From an uncultured Brevibacterium sp. (GTDB lineage Bacteria > Actinomycetota > Actinomycetes > Actinomycetales > Brevibacteriaceae), in the NCBI GenBank assembly GCA_943914815.1, contig CALUDL010000021.1:1-24713 (forward strand): a DNA stretch of 24,713 nt, in the 5' to 3' direction. Under the pieces are notes generated by a model. That model saw only the letters and a list, made by a program, of their open reading frames with translations. It searched no databases and was not told the DNA's origin. Position 1 is the stretch's first letter. Each line of letters opens with the position of its first letter. A program made the translations under genes and the position numbers. This document shows, one piece after another, positions 1 to 6,786 of this stretch.

Positions 1-39
1 TTTTTTACACAGCCGACCGGGGCTAAGCGACAAACCAAA

Positions 40-68
40 AGCCACTCCCCGATGTACGGAAAGTGGCT
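40..68 (-). terminator. Hairpin terminator downstream of the tRNA remnant
   Basis: The arms agccact (40-46) and agtggct (62-68) form an inverted repeat. Read on the minus strand the hairpin is followed by TTTTGG. It lies just beyond the CCA end of the tRNA-Val remnant and is in the right place to be the native terminator of the tRNA gene. It may therefore be host flanking DNA or part of the attachment core. Confidence 0.55.
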
Positions 69-74
69 GTGAGC

Positions 75-124
75 TGGTGCGCCATGACGGGCTCGAACCG
101 CCGACCTACTGGGTGTAAACCAGT
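75..124 (-). other. tRNA-Val(UAC) 3' fragment, probable phage attachment core
   Basis: On the minus strand this stretch reads as the 3' half of a tRNA. It has a 5-bp anticodon stem (ACTGG/CCAGT) around loop TTTACAC with anticodon TAC, then the variable loop, a T arm with TTCGAGC, an acceptor strand ATGGCGC and A-CCA. The expected 5' acceptor strand GCGCCAT and the D arm are missing; the sequence upstream is an unrelated hairpin. A tRNA gene lacking its 5' half at the end of a late phage operon is the classic mark of tyrosine-integrase insertion at the anticodon arm or 3' end. It could be an attL/attR copy in a lysogen or attP of a phage; the window cannot tell which. It is not a functional tRNA gene. 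Confidence 0.75.
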
Positions 125-142
125 TTTCGAACATTTGACCGC

Positions 143-185
143 ACACCCCACTACCTGCGTTTATGCTGGTAGTGGGGTGTTTTTG
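143..185 (+). terminator. Strong intrinsic terminator facing into the phage
   Basis: A perfect 13-bp inverted repeat (143-155 with 168-180, stem ACACCCCACTACC) encloses a 12-nt loop and is followed by TTTTT on the plus strand. On the minus strand there is no T tract. As drawn it would stop rightward transcription entering from beyond the attachment site. It sits next to the tRNA remnant and replaces what would have been the 5' half of the tRNA. Confidence 0.65.
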
Positions 186-206
186 TGTTGGTGGTGCTGA
201 ACCATT

Positions 207-258
207 TTCCGGGCAATTCCGGGGGTTTCCGGGGCTTTTTGTAGTCAAAATGTAGTCA
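207..258. repeat. Phased short direct repeats next to the attachment core
   Basis: TTCCGGG occurs three times at 207, 217 and 227, exactly 10 bp apart. It is followed by two copies of TGTAGTCA at 240 and 251, 11 bp apart. Spacing near one helical turn beside an attachment core is what integrase arm-type sites or excisionase sites look like. The assignment is inferred from position and phasing only; the gene for the integrase is not in the window. Confidence 0.4.
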
Positions 259-284
259 CAAAACCCACCCCAAAAAACACGAAA

Positions 285-321
285 AGACCCCCGCCCTGGC
301 CTGTAGCCAAAGCAGGGGTCA
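285..321 (-). terminator. Terminator at the end of the late operon
   Basis: Read on the minus strand, GACCCC (TGC) and GGGGTC pair as the arms of a hairpin followed by TTTTCGTGTTTTTT. It lies immediately after the last lysis-region gene (stop at 335) and would end leftward late transcription before the attachment site. About 300 bases between this gene and the window start contain no gene, only the terminators, repeats and tRNA remnant listed separately. Confidence 0.7.
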
Positions 322-334
322 AATAGGACTAGGT

Positions 335-721
335 CTAGTTCGTCGGCGGATTACGCGCCCTCGGCGGGGACTCGATAAGCTTGCGCCACGCTGCCACATC
401 CGGCGCCTCCGGCGGCGCAATCGACTCCGGCGAACGGAAATGCTCCAGCGCCCCAGCAATCCACGCCAAAGCATGACGCAACGCGTCACGCAGGTCACCA
501 GCATGCGACTGGATCACCTGCAGCTCCTCACGAGTCTCACGCAACGCCGACTCCACACTATCCAGGCGACTCTCCAGCTTGTCAATCCGCGCAGCCTGGC
601 CCGTAATCAGCGCACCAGACGCATTCGCCGCCGTCTCATCACGTCTGCCAAGCCACGCGATAACCGCAGCACCGAGCACTCCGGCCAGAGATAGTACCGC
701 GACAATTATCTCTATGCTCAC
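335..721 (-). CDS. Small membrane protein with coiled coil, lysis region
   Basis: 128 residues from a GTG start. The GTGA overlap with the preceding gene's TGA stop indicates translational coupling. Residues about 3-24 form one membrane segment followed by RR, so the remainder is probably cytoplasmic. Residues about 36-95 are heptad-like and charged, consistent with a coiled coil, and the C-terminus is proline-rich. It is the last gene of the cassette that follows the endolysin. A single membrane anchor plus coiled coil is common for accessory holin-like or regulatory lysis proteins in actinophages, but no family is recognised here and a direct lysis role is an inference from position. Confidence 0.8.
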   Translation of the reverse strand: MSIEIIVAVLSLAGVLGAAVIAWLGRRDETAANASGALITGQAARIDKLESRLDSVESALRETREELQVIQSHAGDLRDALRHALAWIAGALEHFRSPESIAPPEAPDVAAWRKLIESPPRARNPPTN

Positions 722-1167
722 GCACTGATCACCTGCTTCCTGCTGGCTTGGTCACGCGCAATCGTCCACGCGCTATAGAGTCCCATCACGCTCATCAGAG
801 CGTAGTTTTTACCAGCCACCCACCCTCGGCCGCCATTGACCGTGAAAGCGACCGCCCACACAATCAGGAACCCCACCGCTAGCGAAATCCCGATGATACG
901 CAGCCACCTAGCAAAATTCTGCGCGCCGGGCGGGGCACACGCTGGCACCATGCTGCCTGCGATGAGCAGGCCCGCCGTGCACAGCCACACCACCCACAGG
1001 TCAGCATTCACAGCATCATTGACACCCACCAGATGCGGGGGAACGCGGTGCGCGTAGGCTGCCGCAGTCACCAGAGACCACAGCGCCCAGATGAGGGAGA
1101 GTCCACGGGGAAGCCACTCACCCACACGGCGCTTCCACCGCACCCTACGCCCCACCGGTCTCACCAA
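718..1167 (-). CDS. Four-segment membrane protein, lysis region
   Basis: 149 residues if read from the TTG at 1167. No good ribosome binding site precedes that codon, and internal GTG codons (for example at 1164) are alternatives, so the start is uncertain. Hydrophobic segments lie at about 21-40, 57-76, 89-110 and 117-137, after a strongly basic N-terminus. The gene overlaps both neighbours, the putative holin upstream and the coiled-coil membrane protein downstream, so all three are probably co-translated. Possible roles are a second holin, an anti-holin or a superinfection-exclusion membrane protein. The sequence alone does not decide between them. Confidence 0.75.
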   Translation of the reverse strand: MVRPVGRRVRWKRRVGEWLPRGLSLIWALWSLVTAAAYAHRVPPHLVGVNDAVNADLWVVWLCTAGLLIAGSMVPACAPPGAQNFARWLRIIGISLAVGFLIVWAVAFTVNGGRGWVAGKNYALMSVMGLYSAWTIARDQASRKQVISA

Positions 1168-1426
1168 CAGCCTGTGCGATACGCGGGGCCATCGACGGAG
1201 TGATCCCGTCCCTGGTGAAGCGATTCAACAGGAATGAGGCCGCCGTCACCACCGCTGTCAGGACCGCCCCGGTCTGTGTGCCTTGCCAGTCTGCTGATTC
1301 AGCGAGCTGCGCGAGGATCGCCACCAACCCCGTCGCCACGATGAGGATCGAGGCTTTGTAGCGCAACCACACAGGCTCCTGGGAACGTGCCTGCTCCACC
1401 GCCGTCTCAATCAAATGCCTACCCAC
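1145..1426 (-). CDS. Putative holin
   Basis: 93 residues from a GTG start that overlaps the last 8 nt of the endolysin gene. Two hydrophobic segments (about 24-42 and 49-68) are separated by a short polar turn, with a charged N-terminus and a short C-terminal tail. This is the layout of a class II-type holin. Size, topology and position directly after the amidase endolysin support the call: holins form membrane lesions that release or activate the endolysin at the end of the lytic cycle. No family signature was recognised beyond this, and the neighbouring membrane proteins are competing candidates. Confidence 0.65.
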   Translation of the reverse strand: MGRHLIETAVEQARSQEPVWLRYKASILIVATGLVAILAQLAESADWQGTQTGAVLTAVVTAASFLLNRFTRDGITPSMAPRIAQAVGETGGA

Positions 1427-2189
1427 GGCTTACACCCCCCTTGATGTCCTTAAATCCGTCAATACCCAGCTTCTCGCCGATGACTGCGAGCGCATCCACA
1501 ACGGTGCGCCCGCCCAACTGTGGCCAGCCGGGGTACTTCCCTAGTTCGCCGGAGCCAGTGAGCTGTGCTTTCGTGTCACGGCTGTAGCGCTTCGCTTCGT
1601 CGAGTGCTCCTACTTGTTCGGGTCCAAACATGGTGATTCCTTTCTCTTTAGGTTGTGATTGTTTTTCACCCATCGCGTCGTACCAGTACTGAGCACGGGC
1701 AATGTAGGCATCGTGGTATTTCCCGCCTGGCCTGAGGTGGTACGGGCAGCCCGTCATGCCGCCTGACTCGATGGAGTGAAAGCGCACATTGCGCCCACTG
1801 ACCGGGCGACCAAGCTTGTAGTAGCGGCAAATCGCGGCAACCAGATGCGCGCCTGCCTCCAGGGTCTTCTCGCTGATCGGCCAGTCCTGCGCAGCACCAC
1901 CCGAATTGGAGTGCTCAATGGCGATAGTCTCCTGGTTGGAGCGCTGGTTCGCGTTCGCCCACGCGGTATCGCGGTCCCACACCGCCTGACCAATCACCCC
2001 GTCACGGTCAATGCAGTAGTGTGCGGATGCCGGGCGGTCCTGCCACACCCACACACACTCCTTGACCCCACCGACCATGGCCATGTGATGCAAGGTGACA
2101 TGGCGGATTTGCCGCCCACCACGCCCTGGTGTGAAGTGTTTTCGTGTCAGATGTACAAGGTCTGGCTCGAGCTTGTGCCAATCTTTCAT
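1419..2189 (-). CDS. Endolysin, N-acetylmuramoyl-L-alanine amidase
   Basis: 256 residues from an ATG preceded by AAGGAGG at ideal spacing. Residues about 25-165 form an Amidase_2 (T7-lysozyme/PGRP-like) domain, which cleaves the bond between MurNAc and L-Ala of peptidoglycan. Visible signatures are TLHH (H34/H35) and SAHY at 55-58, followed by DRDG. Zinc-ligand candidates late in the domain are H138 and C148 in GCPYH. After a linker (about 172-186, KQSQPKEKG) there is a C-terminal domain of about 70 residues, probably wall-binding but not recognised as LysM or SH3. No signal peptide is visible, so export through a holin is expected. The gene opens the lysis cassette and is separated from the tail genes by a terminator. 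No LysB-type mycolyl esterase is seen next to it. Confidence 0.92.
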   Translation of the reverse strand: MKDWHKLEPDLVHLTRKHFTPGRGGRQIRHVTLHHMAMVGGVKECVWVWQDRPASAHYCIDRDGVIGQAVWDRDTAWANANQRSNQETIAIEHSNSGGAAQDWPISEKTLEAGAHLVAAICRYYKLGRPVSGRNVRFHSIESGGMTGCPYHLRPGGKYHDAYIARAQYWYDAMGEKQSQPKEKGITMFGPEQVGALDEAKRYSRDTKAQLTGSGELGKYPGWPQLGGRTVVDALAVIGEKLGIDGFKDIKGGVSRG

Positions 2190-2197
2190 GCTTACCT

Positions 2198-2228
2198 CCT
2201 TGGGTATAAAAAATGCCCCTTGTAGTGG
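2198..2228 (-). terminator. Terminator between tail and lysis genes
   Basis: On the minus strand GCCCC-ACTACAA-GGGGC is followed by ATTTTTTAT, a compact intrinsic terminator. It lies in the gap between the carbohydrate-binding-like tail protein and the endolysin start. Its T-rich tail precedes the AAGGAGG of the endolysin. It probably lowers lysis-gene expression relative to tail genes, or requires antitermination. Confidence 0.7.
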
Positions 2229-2231
2229 GGC

Positions 2232-2630
2232 TTAGTTAGTCTCTGCGTCCTGGCCTGCGGCTGGTACCCATCGTTGACCCATAATCGGGTGCACTTCTGT
2301 CGGGGCGAACATGATCGCACCGTCCCCGGTGGCCTTCCACGTCTTCTTCTCATGGGTGACGATGTCGCCGTCGATGTAGGCGCCGGTGATGTTTTCGGGT
2401 TGCTTCCACGGTGCCCCTGCCTTCGGGGCGTTGTTCAGTGCGGCGCGCAGCGACTTAACAATTTGTGTTTCATTCTCCCAGACATATGGGAGTGCTCGGC
2501 GGCGTTGTCGCTCCTGGTCAATGTTGTTGGATCGGTCCCAGCACTGAAGCTGATGTTCCTCAAGTTGGGTATCGGTGAGGTTTTCAAGTGCGATGTTCCA
2601 CAGATCGCGGGTTTCGTGCTGTTCGGCCAT
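2232..2630 (-). CDS. Probable virion protein with CBM5/12-like module
   Basis: 132 residues from an ATG with GGAGG 6 nt upstream. The N-terminal half (about 1-70) is charged and helical. Residues about 75-122 carry the spacing of a chitin-binding type 3 / CBM5-12 module: AY, then DGDIV, then H..KTW.A, then P, then W. Such modules on phage tail fibres and baseplates bind cell-surface polysaccharide. The gene is the last before the lysis terminator and directly follows the large tail-tip protein, which fits an adsorption accessory protein. The domain call rests on motif spacing and is moderately sure. Confidence 0.7.
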   Translation of the reverse strand: MAEQHETRDLWNIALENLTDTQLEEHQLQCWDRSNNIDQERQRRRALPYVWENETQIVKSLRAALNNAPKAGAPWKQPENITGAYIDGDIVTHEKKTWKATGDGAIMFAPTEVHPIMGQRWVPAAGQDAETN

Positions 2631-2755
2631 GGTGGCCTCCTTCTTCGTTGGTTGGGTTGATATTGGGGGTTCATCGTGGTCGTTACTTCGAGTTACACAC
2701 GCTCACCCCCTTTCGCTTTTGCCCAACCGGCCAGGCAGCCCTATCCCCAACTCGC

Positions 2756-5113
2756 CTAGTCGTGCAACCGATACATAATCGCCCAATTCTCGACCACCTG
2801 GTTCAACCCACCATGCACTGAGAACACATCCCCTTTGTCCCCATCGACGTTAAACCCTTTGAAATCCGTCAGGCCCGATTTAGTGTTCTGCATCAACAGA
2901 ATCCACCCCTTACACTTGCGCTTGAGGCGGGCATATGTCGAGTTGGTCCTCACCGACGCACCGCTTGGGAACGATGCCACTTCAACAAACTTGTTACCGC
3001 CAGGCGAGAACCACTCGCTGTTGCCATAGCCAGACCCGAATCGCATCTTGTTCTTTTCGGTATCAGCGATCCGCGCCTTGTTGTCCTCAATCTGCTTCGT
3101 CTGCAACGCGTCAATCTGCGCCTGGTCAGGAATAGCCAAATCGAGCGACAACCCAGCAATCCACTGGTTAGCGTACGGAGAATCGCCTAGTGCCTCGTTG
3201 CACTCAATACTGTGCAAATAGACATACTCGACCCCTTCTTTAAACTCGATCGTCGAAGTGATCAGTGTCGTCTCCGTCGGCACCGCTAAGTGGGATATTA
3301 GATCCCCGCCAACAGTCTTTCCCGTGAAGTCAGCCACCGGCCACGGCAGGCCAGCTTCTTTAGCAGTTCGATACTTGTCGCGTTTGACATTGCCAAACAC
3401 CATGCCGCTTTTGACTGCGTTTTTTCCATCCAGACCGTGCATTTTTATGCTCATCCTGCTGTCCGCTTTGGTTGCCCGCACCCACAGCTTCAGCCTGTAC
3501 TTCTGGCCAGGCTGAACTTTCACTAGCCGTTTGGGGATGAGTACAGAACGCGTCTTGCCTTGAGCGCGTCTCGCCATCCTCCACGGGTGCCCCTCGGGGC
3601 GCGGCCAACCCGAGTAGCTAGCTCCTAGCTCGATGTCGCACGCCTGCCACCAGATCGGCTCCGGCACCGTAGGGTTCTTCTCCGTCGGCTCGTGAAAAAT
3701 CAACGACCCACCGATCGGCACAATCGTGCCCGCGCGCAGCTTGTTCACCGTGATCGAATCAGCGGCGATCCGGTTGGCATCAATGGTCCCGGACGTGATC
3801 TTGCCCGCATCCAGGTTGGCGATCACCTGATTACCGATAGTTTGAGTTGCCCATGAGGAACCTGTCCACCGCCACTGGCCGATAATGGTCGTCCCCGCAT
3901 ACCGAAACCACGTATCACCTTCACGCTCACCACGAGTATTACCGGGAACAGTGGACGCGTACCAAACACGATTCTTAGTATTCGCAGATTCCGCCGCAAT
4001 CGCCGTCGCGGCAGACACACTCGCCTCCTCAGTCGGCGTCGACCATGACGCAGAACCGGTGGAGAAGGTTGTTCTAATGGTGACCCAAAGCTTTTGGCCA
4101 ACCTCGTAGGCGGGCTGGGTGGTGGACCAGCCTGATGGGTCATGCACCCCATGTGGCGTAGCTGGCTTCGTCGCCGACCACCGCCAGAAATGAGTCACGT
4201 CTTTTACTGACACGCCCTGCGGGCCTGGCAAGCCAGTGTTTCCTGTCACCAATACGGCGGGGCCACGCTCTACGCGGCCATCGCCGAACCAGGTAATCGT
4301 GCGTTGCCATACAAACCCGACCGTGGAGGGCTCCGGTGCTGCTTGTGACCAGCCCGAAGAAGGTGGCTGCGTGCCAGACGATGACTTTGCATACTCAATT
4401 TTTGAGTCCACCACTGCCTTACTAGCTTTACTAGACGCGTCAGCTGCAGCTTGGCGCGCAACTGACGCATCTGCAACTGCAGCGGACGCAGCAGACTTCG
4501 CCGCGATCGCAGTCTGGCGTGCTTTATTGACGTCACCTTGTCGTTCGCGACGCTCCGCTGCTAGGTCTCTCGCTAGTTCCCGGGCAGTGACTTCACGAGC
4601 GGCTTCGTCACCGATGAGAGTGCCACCCACGCGGACACGCCAGTCGATAACCGCGCCTTGCTCTGTGACCGCTTCGATTTCGACTACAGGGACCGTAAGC
4701 GTATGCCCCCAAATGACGACTTGAATCATGTCGCCAATCGTGAAGTCGACATACGGTGTGAGTTCTCCGAGGTGTTCGCGGGTGAGTTCGCGTTCGACGA
4801 AGGCGTCGCCACTGGTGCGTTTTATCGCCGCTTTGAACGTGGTGTCAACGTCGCTGACGCCGGGTGTCATCCCGGCGTCTGTGAACTCTGCGGCGGTGAT
4901 TGCGACGTCTCGGCGGATAAACCTTCTGCCCATCGTGCCCGGTTCTGCCGAAAGGCGGGCGACGTAGCCGATGCGCCGGTCATCGGGAAGTTCGTATTTT
5001 GCGCTGTCAGGGGTGGACTCTGGCCATTGGACGTCCCAGCCGCCGTATGAGAACGCGGCGAGGGATCGCAGTACGGTCAGCTCCCCTCCGTCTGCGTGAA
5101 TGGGTCGCAGCAT
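2756..5113 (-). CDS. Large tail-tip / receptor-binding minor tail protein
   Basis: 785 residues. The ATG directly abuts the TAA of the upstream tail protein (TAAATG), with GGAGG ahead of it. The N-terminal about 165 residues look like a baseplate-hub segment continuing the upstream gene. Residues 168-240 are an alanine-rich, heptad-like coil. A short collagen-like piece (GLPGPQG, 294-300) follows. Residues about 429-459 have the repeated G.I.A..I pattern often seen near the C-terminus of tail-tip attachment proteins. Beyond that lie a beta-rich segment of about 480-655, possibly galactose-binding-like, a short coil at 661-690 and a C-terminal domain. Host recognition is inferred from this architecture and from position after Dit and the first tip protein. 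Confidence 0.8.
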   Translation of the reverse strand: MLRPIHADGGELTVLRSLAAFSYGGWDVQWPESTPDSAKYELPDDRRIGYVARLSAEPGTMGRRFIRRDVAITAAEFTDAGMTPGVSDVDTTFKAAIKRTSGDAFVERELTREHLGELTPYVDFTIGDMIQVVIWGHTLTVPVVEIEAVTEQGAVIDWRVRVGGTLIGDEAAREVTARELARDLAAERRERQGDVNKARQTAIAAKSAASAAVADASVARQAAADASSKASKAVVDSKIEYAKSSSGTQPPSSGWSQAAPEPSTVGFVWQRTITWFGDGRVERGPAVLVTGNTGLPGPQGVSVKDVTHFWRWSATKPATPHGVHDPSGWSTTQPAYEVGQKLWVTIRTTFSTGSASWSTPTEEASVSAATAIAAESANTKNRVWYASTVPGNTRGEREGDTWFRYAGTTIIGQWRWTGSSWATQTIGNQVIANLDAGKITSGTIDANRIAADSITVNKLRAGTIVPIGGSLIFHEPTEKNPTVPEPIWWQACDIELGASYSGWPRPEGHPWRMARRAQGKTRSVLIPKRLVKVQPGQKYRLKLWVRATKADSRMSIKMHGLDGKNAVKSGMVFGNVKRDKYRTAKEAGLPWPVADFTGKTVGGDLISHLAVPTETTLITSTIEFKEGVEYVYLHSIECNEALGDSPYANQWIAGLSLDLAIPDQAQIDALQTKQIEDNKARIADTEKNKMRFGSGYGNSEWFSPGGNKFVEVASFPSGASVRTNSTYARLKRKCKGWILLMQNTKSGLTDFKGFNVDGDKGDVFSVHGGLNQVVENWAIMYRLHD

Positions 5114-5989
5114 TTACGGTTCCTCCTTGAATTCTTCGACTCGAACAATCTGGATTGGGTGGCTCCAGGTTTGCTCGCGGGTCTTAGTTCCCTCTTGGTC
5201 CGTGCGCACAGTGACTGCCGCATCGCCGGGCCACCACAGTTCAACAGTGATTGCTAACCCGCATTGACGTGCTGTTTCAGCAACAGTGTCGAGCACGGGG
5301 TCGTCGTTAATTCGCATTTGGACGTGTGCGGTCGTGTCTTTACCGCCGTCGTAGGCGACGACAGCGTGCGGTCGCCTCCACCCCATCAGTGCGTTGACGG
5401 CGTCGAAGGAATCTTGAATGATGTTGCGGATCACGGTTTTCGCTGGCCCTTCTTCGCGGTACATCAACAATTTGGTCGCGAACGGCACACGCGCCACCTC
5501 GTACACCTGACCATAATCAGTGTGTGACTCATCAGCAGAAAGTTGCTTCCAATTGTTCCTGGCGTGAATCCACTCGACCGGAATCGAGGGAGCCGGCCAA
5601 CTTGCCAACCCATCGAGCAAGTCAACCGCGTGAATCGTCACCGTGGACGGGGTGCTCGTCCCACCAACAATGACGTGAGTGATCAAAGCAGCCCGGCGCG
5701 TGTTTCCACGTGTGAGGATGAGAAGGCGGGTGGGTCCGGCGATTGGGAGGAGACGACCTTCTTTGTCGGTTGCGCCGAGGTTGTTGCCGACGAGGTCGTT
5801 AAGGATCGGGTCCTGTGGGTGGACGTGGACGGTCATTTCGGCGGAAGAAGCACTGAGCTGTGCTTGGGGAAATTTGAGTTGGCCGTGGAGTTCGTAGAGT
5901 GGGTAGCCGTTCTCGTCGGCAATGCCGATCCATTGGCCTTCGTCATCCACGATGGTGTCGATGTGGGATTTCCATTGGTTTATGTCCAT
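5114..5989 (-). CDS. Minor tail protein, tail-tip hub
   Basis: 291 residues from ATG at 5989, overlapping the last 10 nt of the Dit-like gene; the ribosome binding site is weak (GGAAAG). Position three after the tape measure in minus-strand order, length and an N-terminus like that of actinophage tip proteins suggest the siphovirus ReqiPepy6 Gp37-like hub group. In that group the hub attaches to Dit and carries the receptor-binding parts. Here the usual longer protein may be split into this gene and the following 785-residue one, because the two are fused head to tail with zero spacing (TAA-ATG). No enzymatic motif was seen. The family name is a cautious assignment. Confidence 0.75.
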   Translation of the reverse strand: MDINQWKSHIDTIVDDEGQWIGIADENGYPLYELHGQLKFPQAQLSASSAEMTVHVHPQDPILNDLVGNNLGATDKEGRLLPIAGPTRLLILTRGNTRRAALITHVIVGGTSTPSTVTIHAVDLLDGLASWPAPSIPVEWIHARNNWKQLSADESHTDYGQVYEVARVPFATKLLMYREEGPAKTVIRNIIQDSFDAVNALMGWRRPHAVVAYDGGKDTTAHVQMRINDDPVLDTVAETARQCGLAITVELWWPGDAAVTVRTDQEGTKTREQTWSHPIQIVRVEEFKEEP

Positions 5990-6762
5990 GGGTCAAACTT
6001 TCCTACGAACCAGCGCCACAGTGTGGTTGCGGTGCTGGTTGGGGTGAACGTGTAAACGCGTTGGTGTCCTGGTGGGGTGTCTTCGCCGACGAATTGTGCG
6101 GCGCGGAGTTGGGTCGTTCTGCCCGTCAGGATTTCACGCGGGTATTGCTGCGGTGGCTGTTTGAATACGGCGCCGTAGTCGCGTGCGGCGAGGCTGAGCC
6201 AGCCTTGTTCGCGTTGCTCTGCTTGCGGGATTGGCAGCTCTAGCCCTGACGGCAGGCGGAGTGTTCCTGCGTCGGCGGGCGCGAGATACAGGTAGGGGGC
6301 GCAGGCAACACCACCGTCATTGTTGAGTTGCAGCGTGTTCCCTCGATGCTCATGCTGCTCAAACCACAAGCCCGCATCGGCAACAAGTTCGACCCGGATG
6401 CGGGCACCTGCGGTTGGAGCACTTGGTGGAAACGTCAGTGGCCCGGCCAGCCGTACAAGTGTTGCCAGACTGCGCCCAGAATGGGTCAGGCGCAGGAGTC
6501 CGACTGTGGTGGTGGAAAACCACGTTCTCACCGTTGCCCACTTTTCGGATGTGTCTACCACGAGCGTGAAGGCACCTCGCATTTGGGCGATGGTGCGATC
6601 GCGTAGATCAACGCGGGCACCTGGCACCCCAATCGTGGTGATGGGGGTGTCCTCGATTTGTGCGACGAACCCTTCAATGGTGTCTTGCTCTACCCAGACA
6701 CCCGCGTCGTTGTCGAACAAATCGACTCGTGTGCCGTTTGGGGCTGTGTACTCCAAACGCAT
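5980..6762 (-). CDS. Distal tail protein (Dit-like)
   Basis: 260 residues from the ATG at 6762. An upstream in-frame TTG at 6771 directly touches the AAAGGAG element, so it is too close to be used; the ATG has 9-nt spacing. The N-terminal region (about 1-110) is the beta-rich domain usual for siphophage distal tail proteins, which form a hexameric ring at the tail tip. The second half is a further beta domain. It sits directly after the tape measure, the standard place for Dit. It is likely a structural adaptor between tail tube and tip proteins. Confidence 0.78.
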   Translation of the reverse strand: MRLEYTAPNGTRVDLFDNDAGVWVEQDTIEGFVAQIEDTPITTIGVPGARVDLRDRTIAQMRGAFTLVVDTSEKWATVRTWFSTTTVGLLRLTHSGRSLATLVRLAGPLTFPPSAPTAGARIRVELVADAGLWFEQHEHRGNTLQLNNDGGVACAPYLYLAPADAGTLRLPSGLELPIPQAEQREQGWLSLAARDYGAVFKQPPQQYPREILTGRTTQLRAAQFVGEDTPPGHQRVYTFTPTSTATTLWRWFVGKFDPWT

Positions 6763-6786
6763 GTTGTCCAACTCCTTTCCAACTGA

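Noticed and set aside
75..150. Complete tRNA gene at the left end
   Set aside because: The 5' acceptor strand and D arm are missing; only the anticodon arm to CCA is present.
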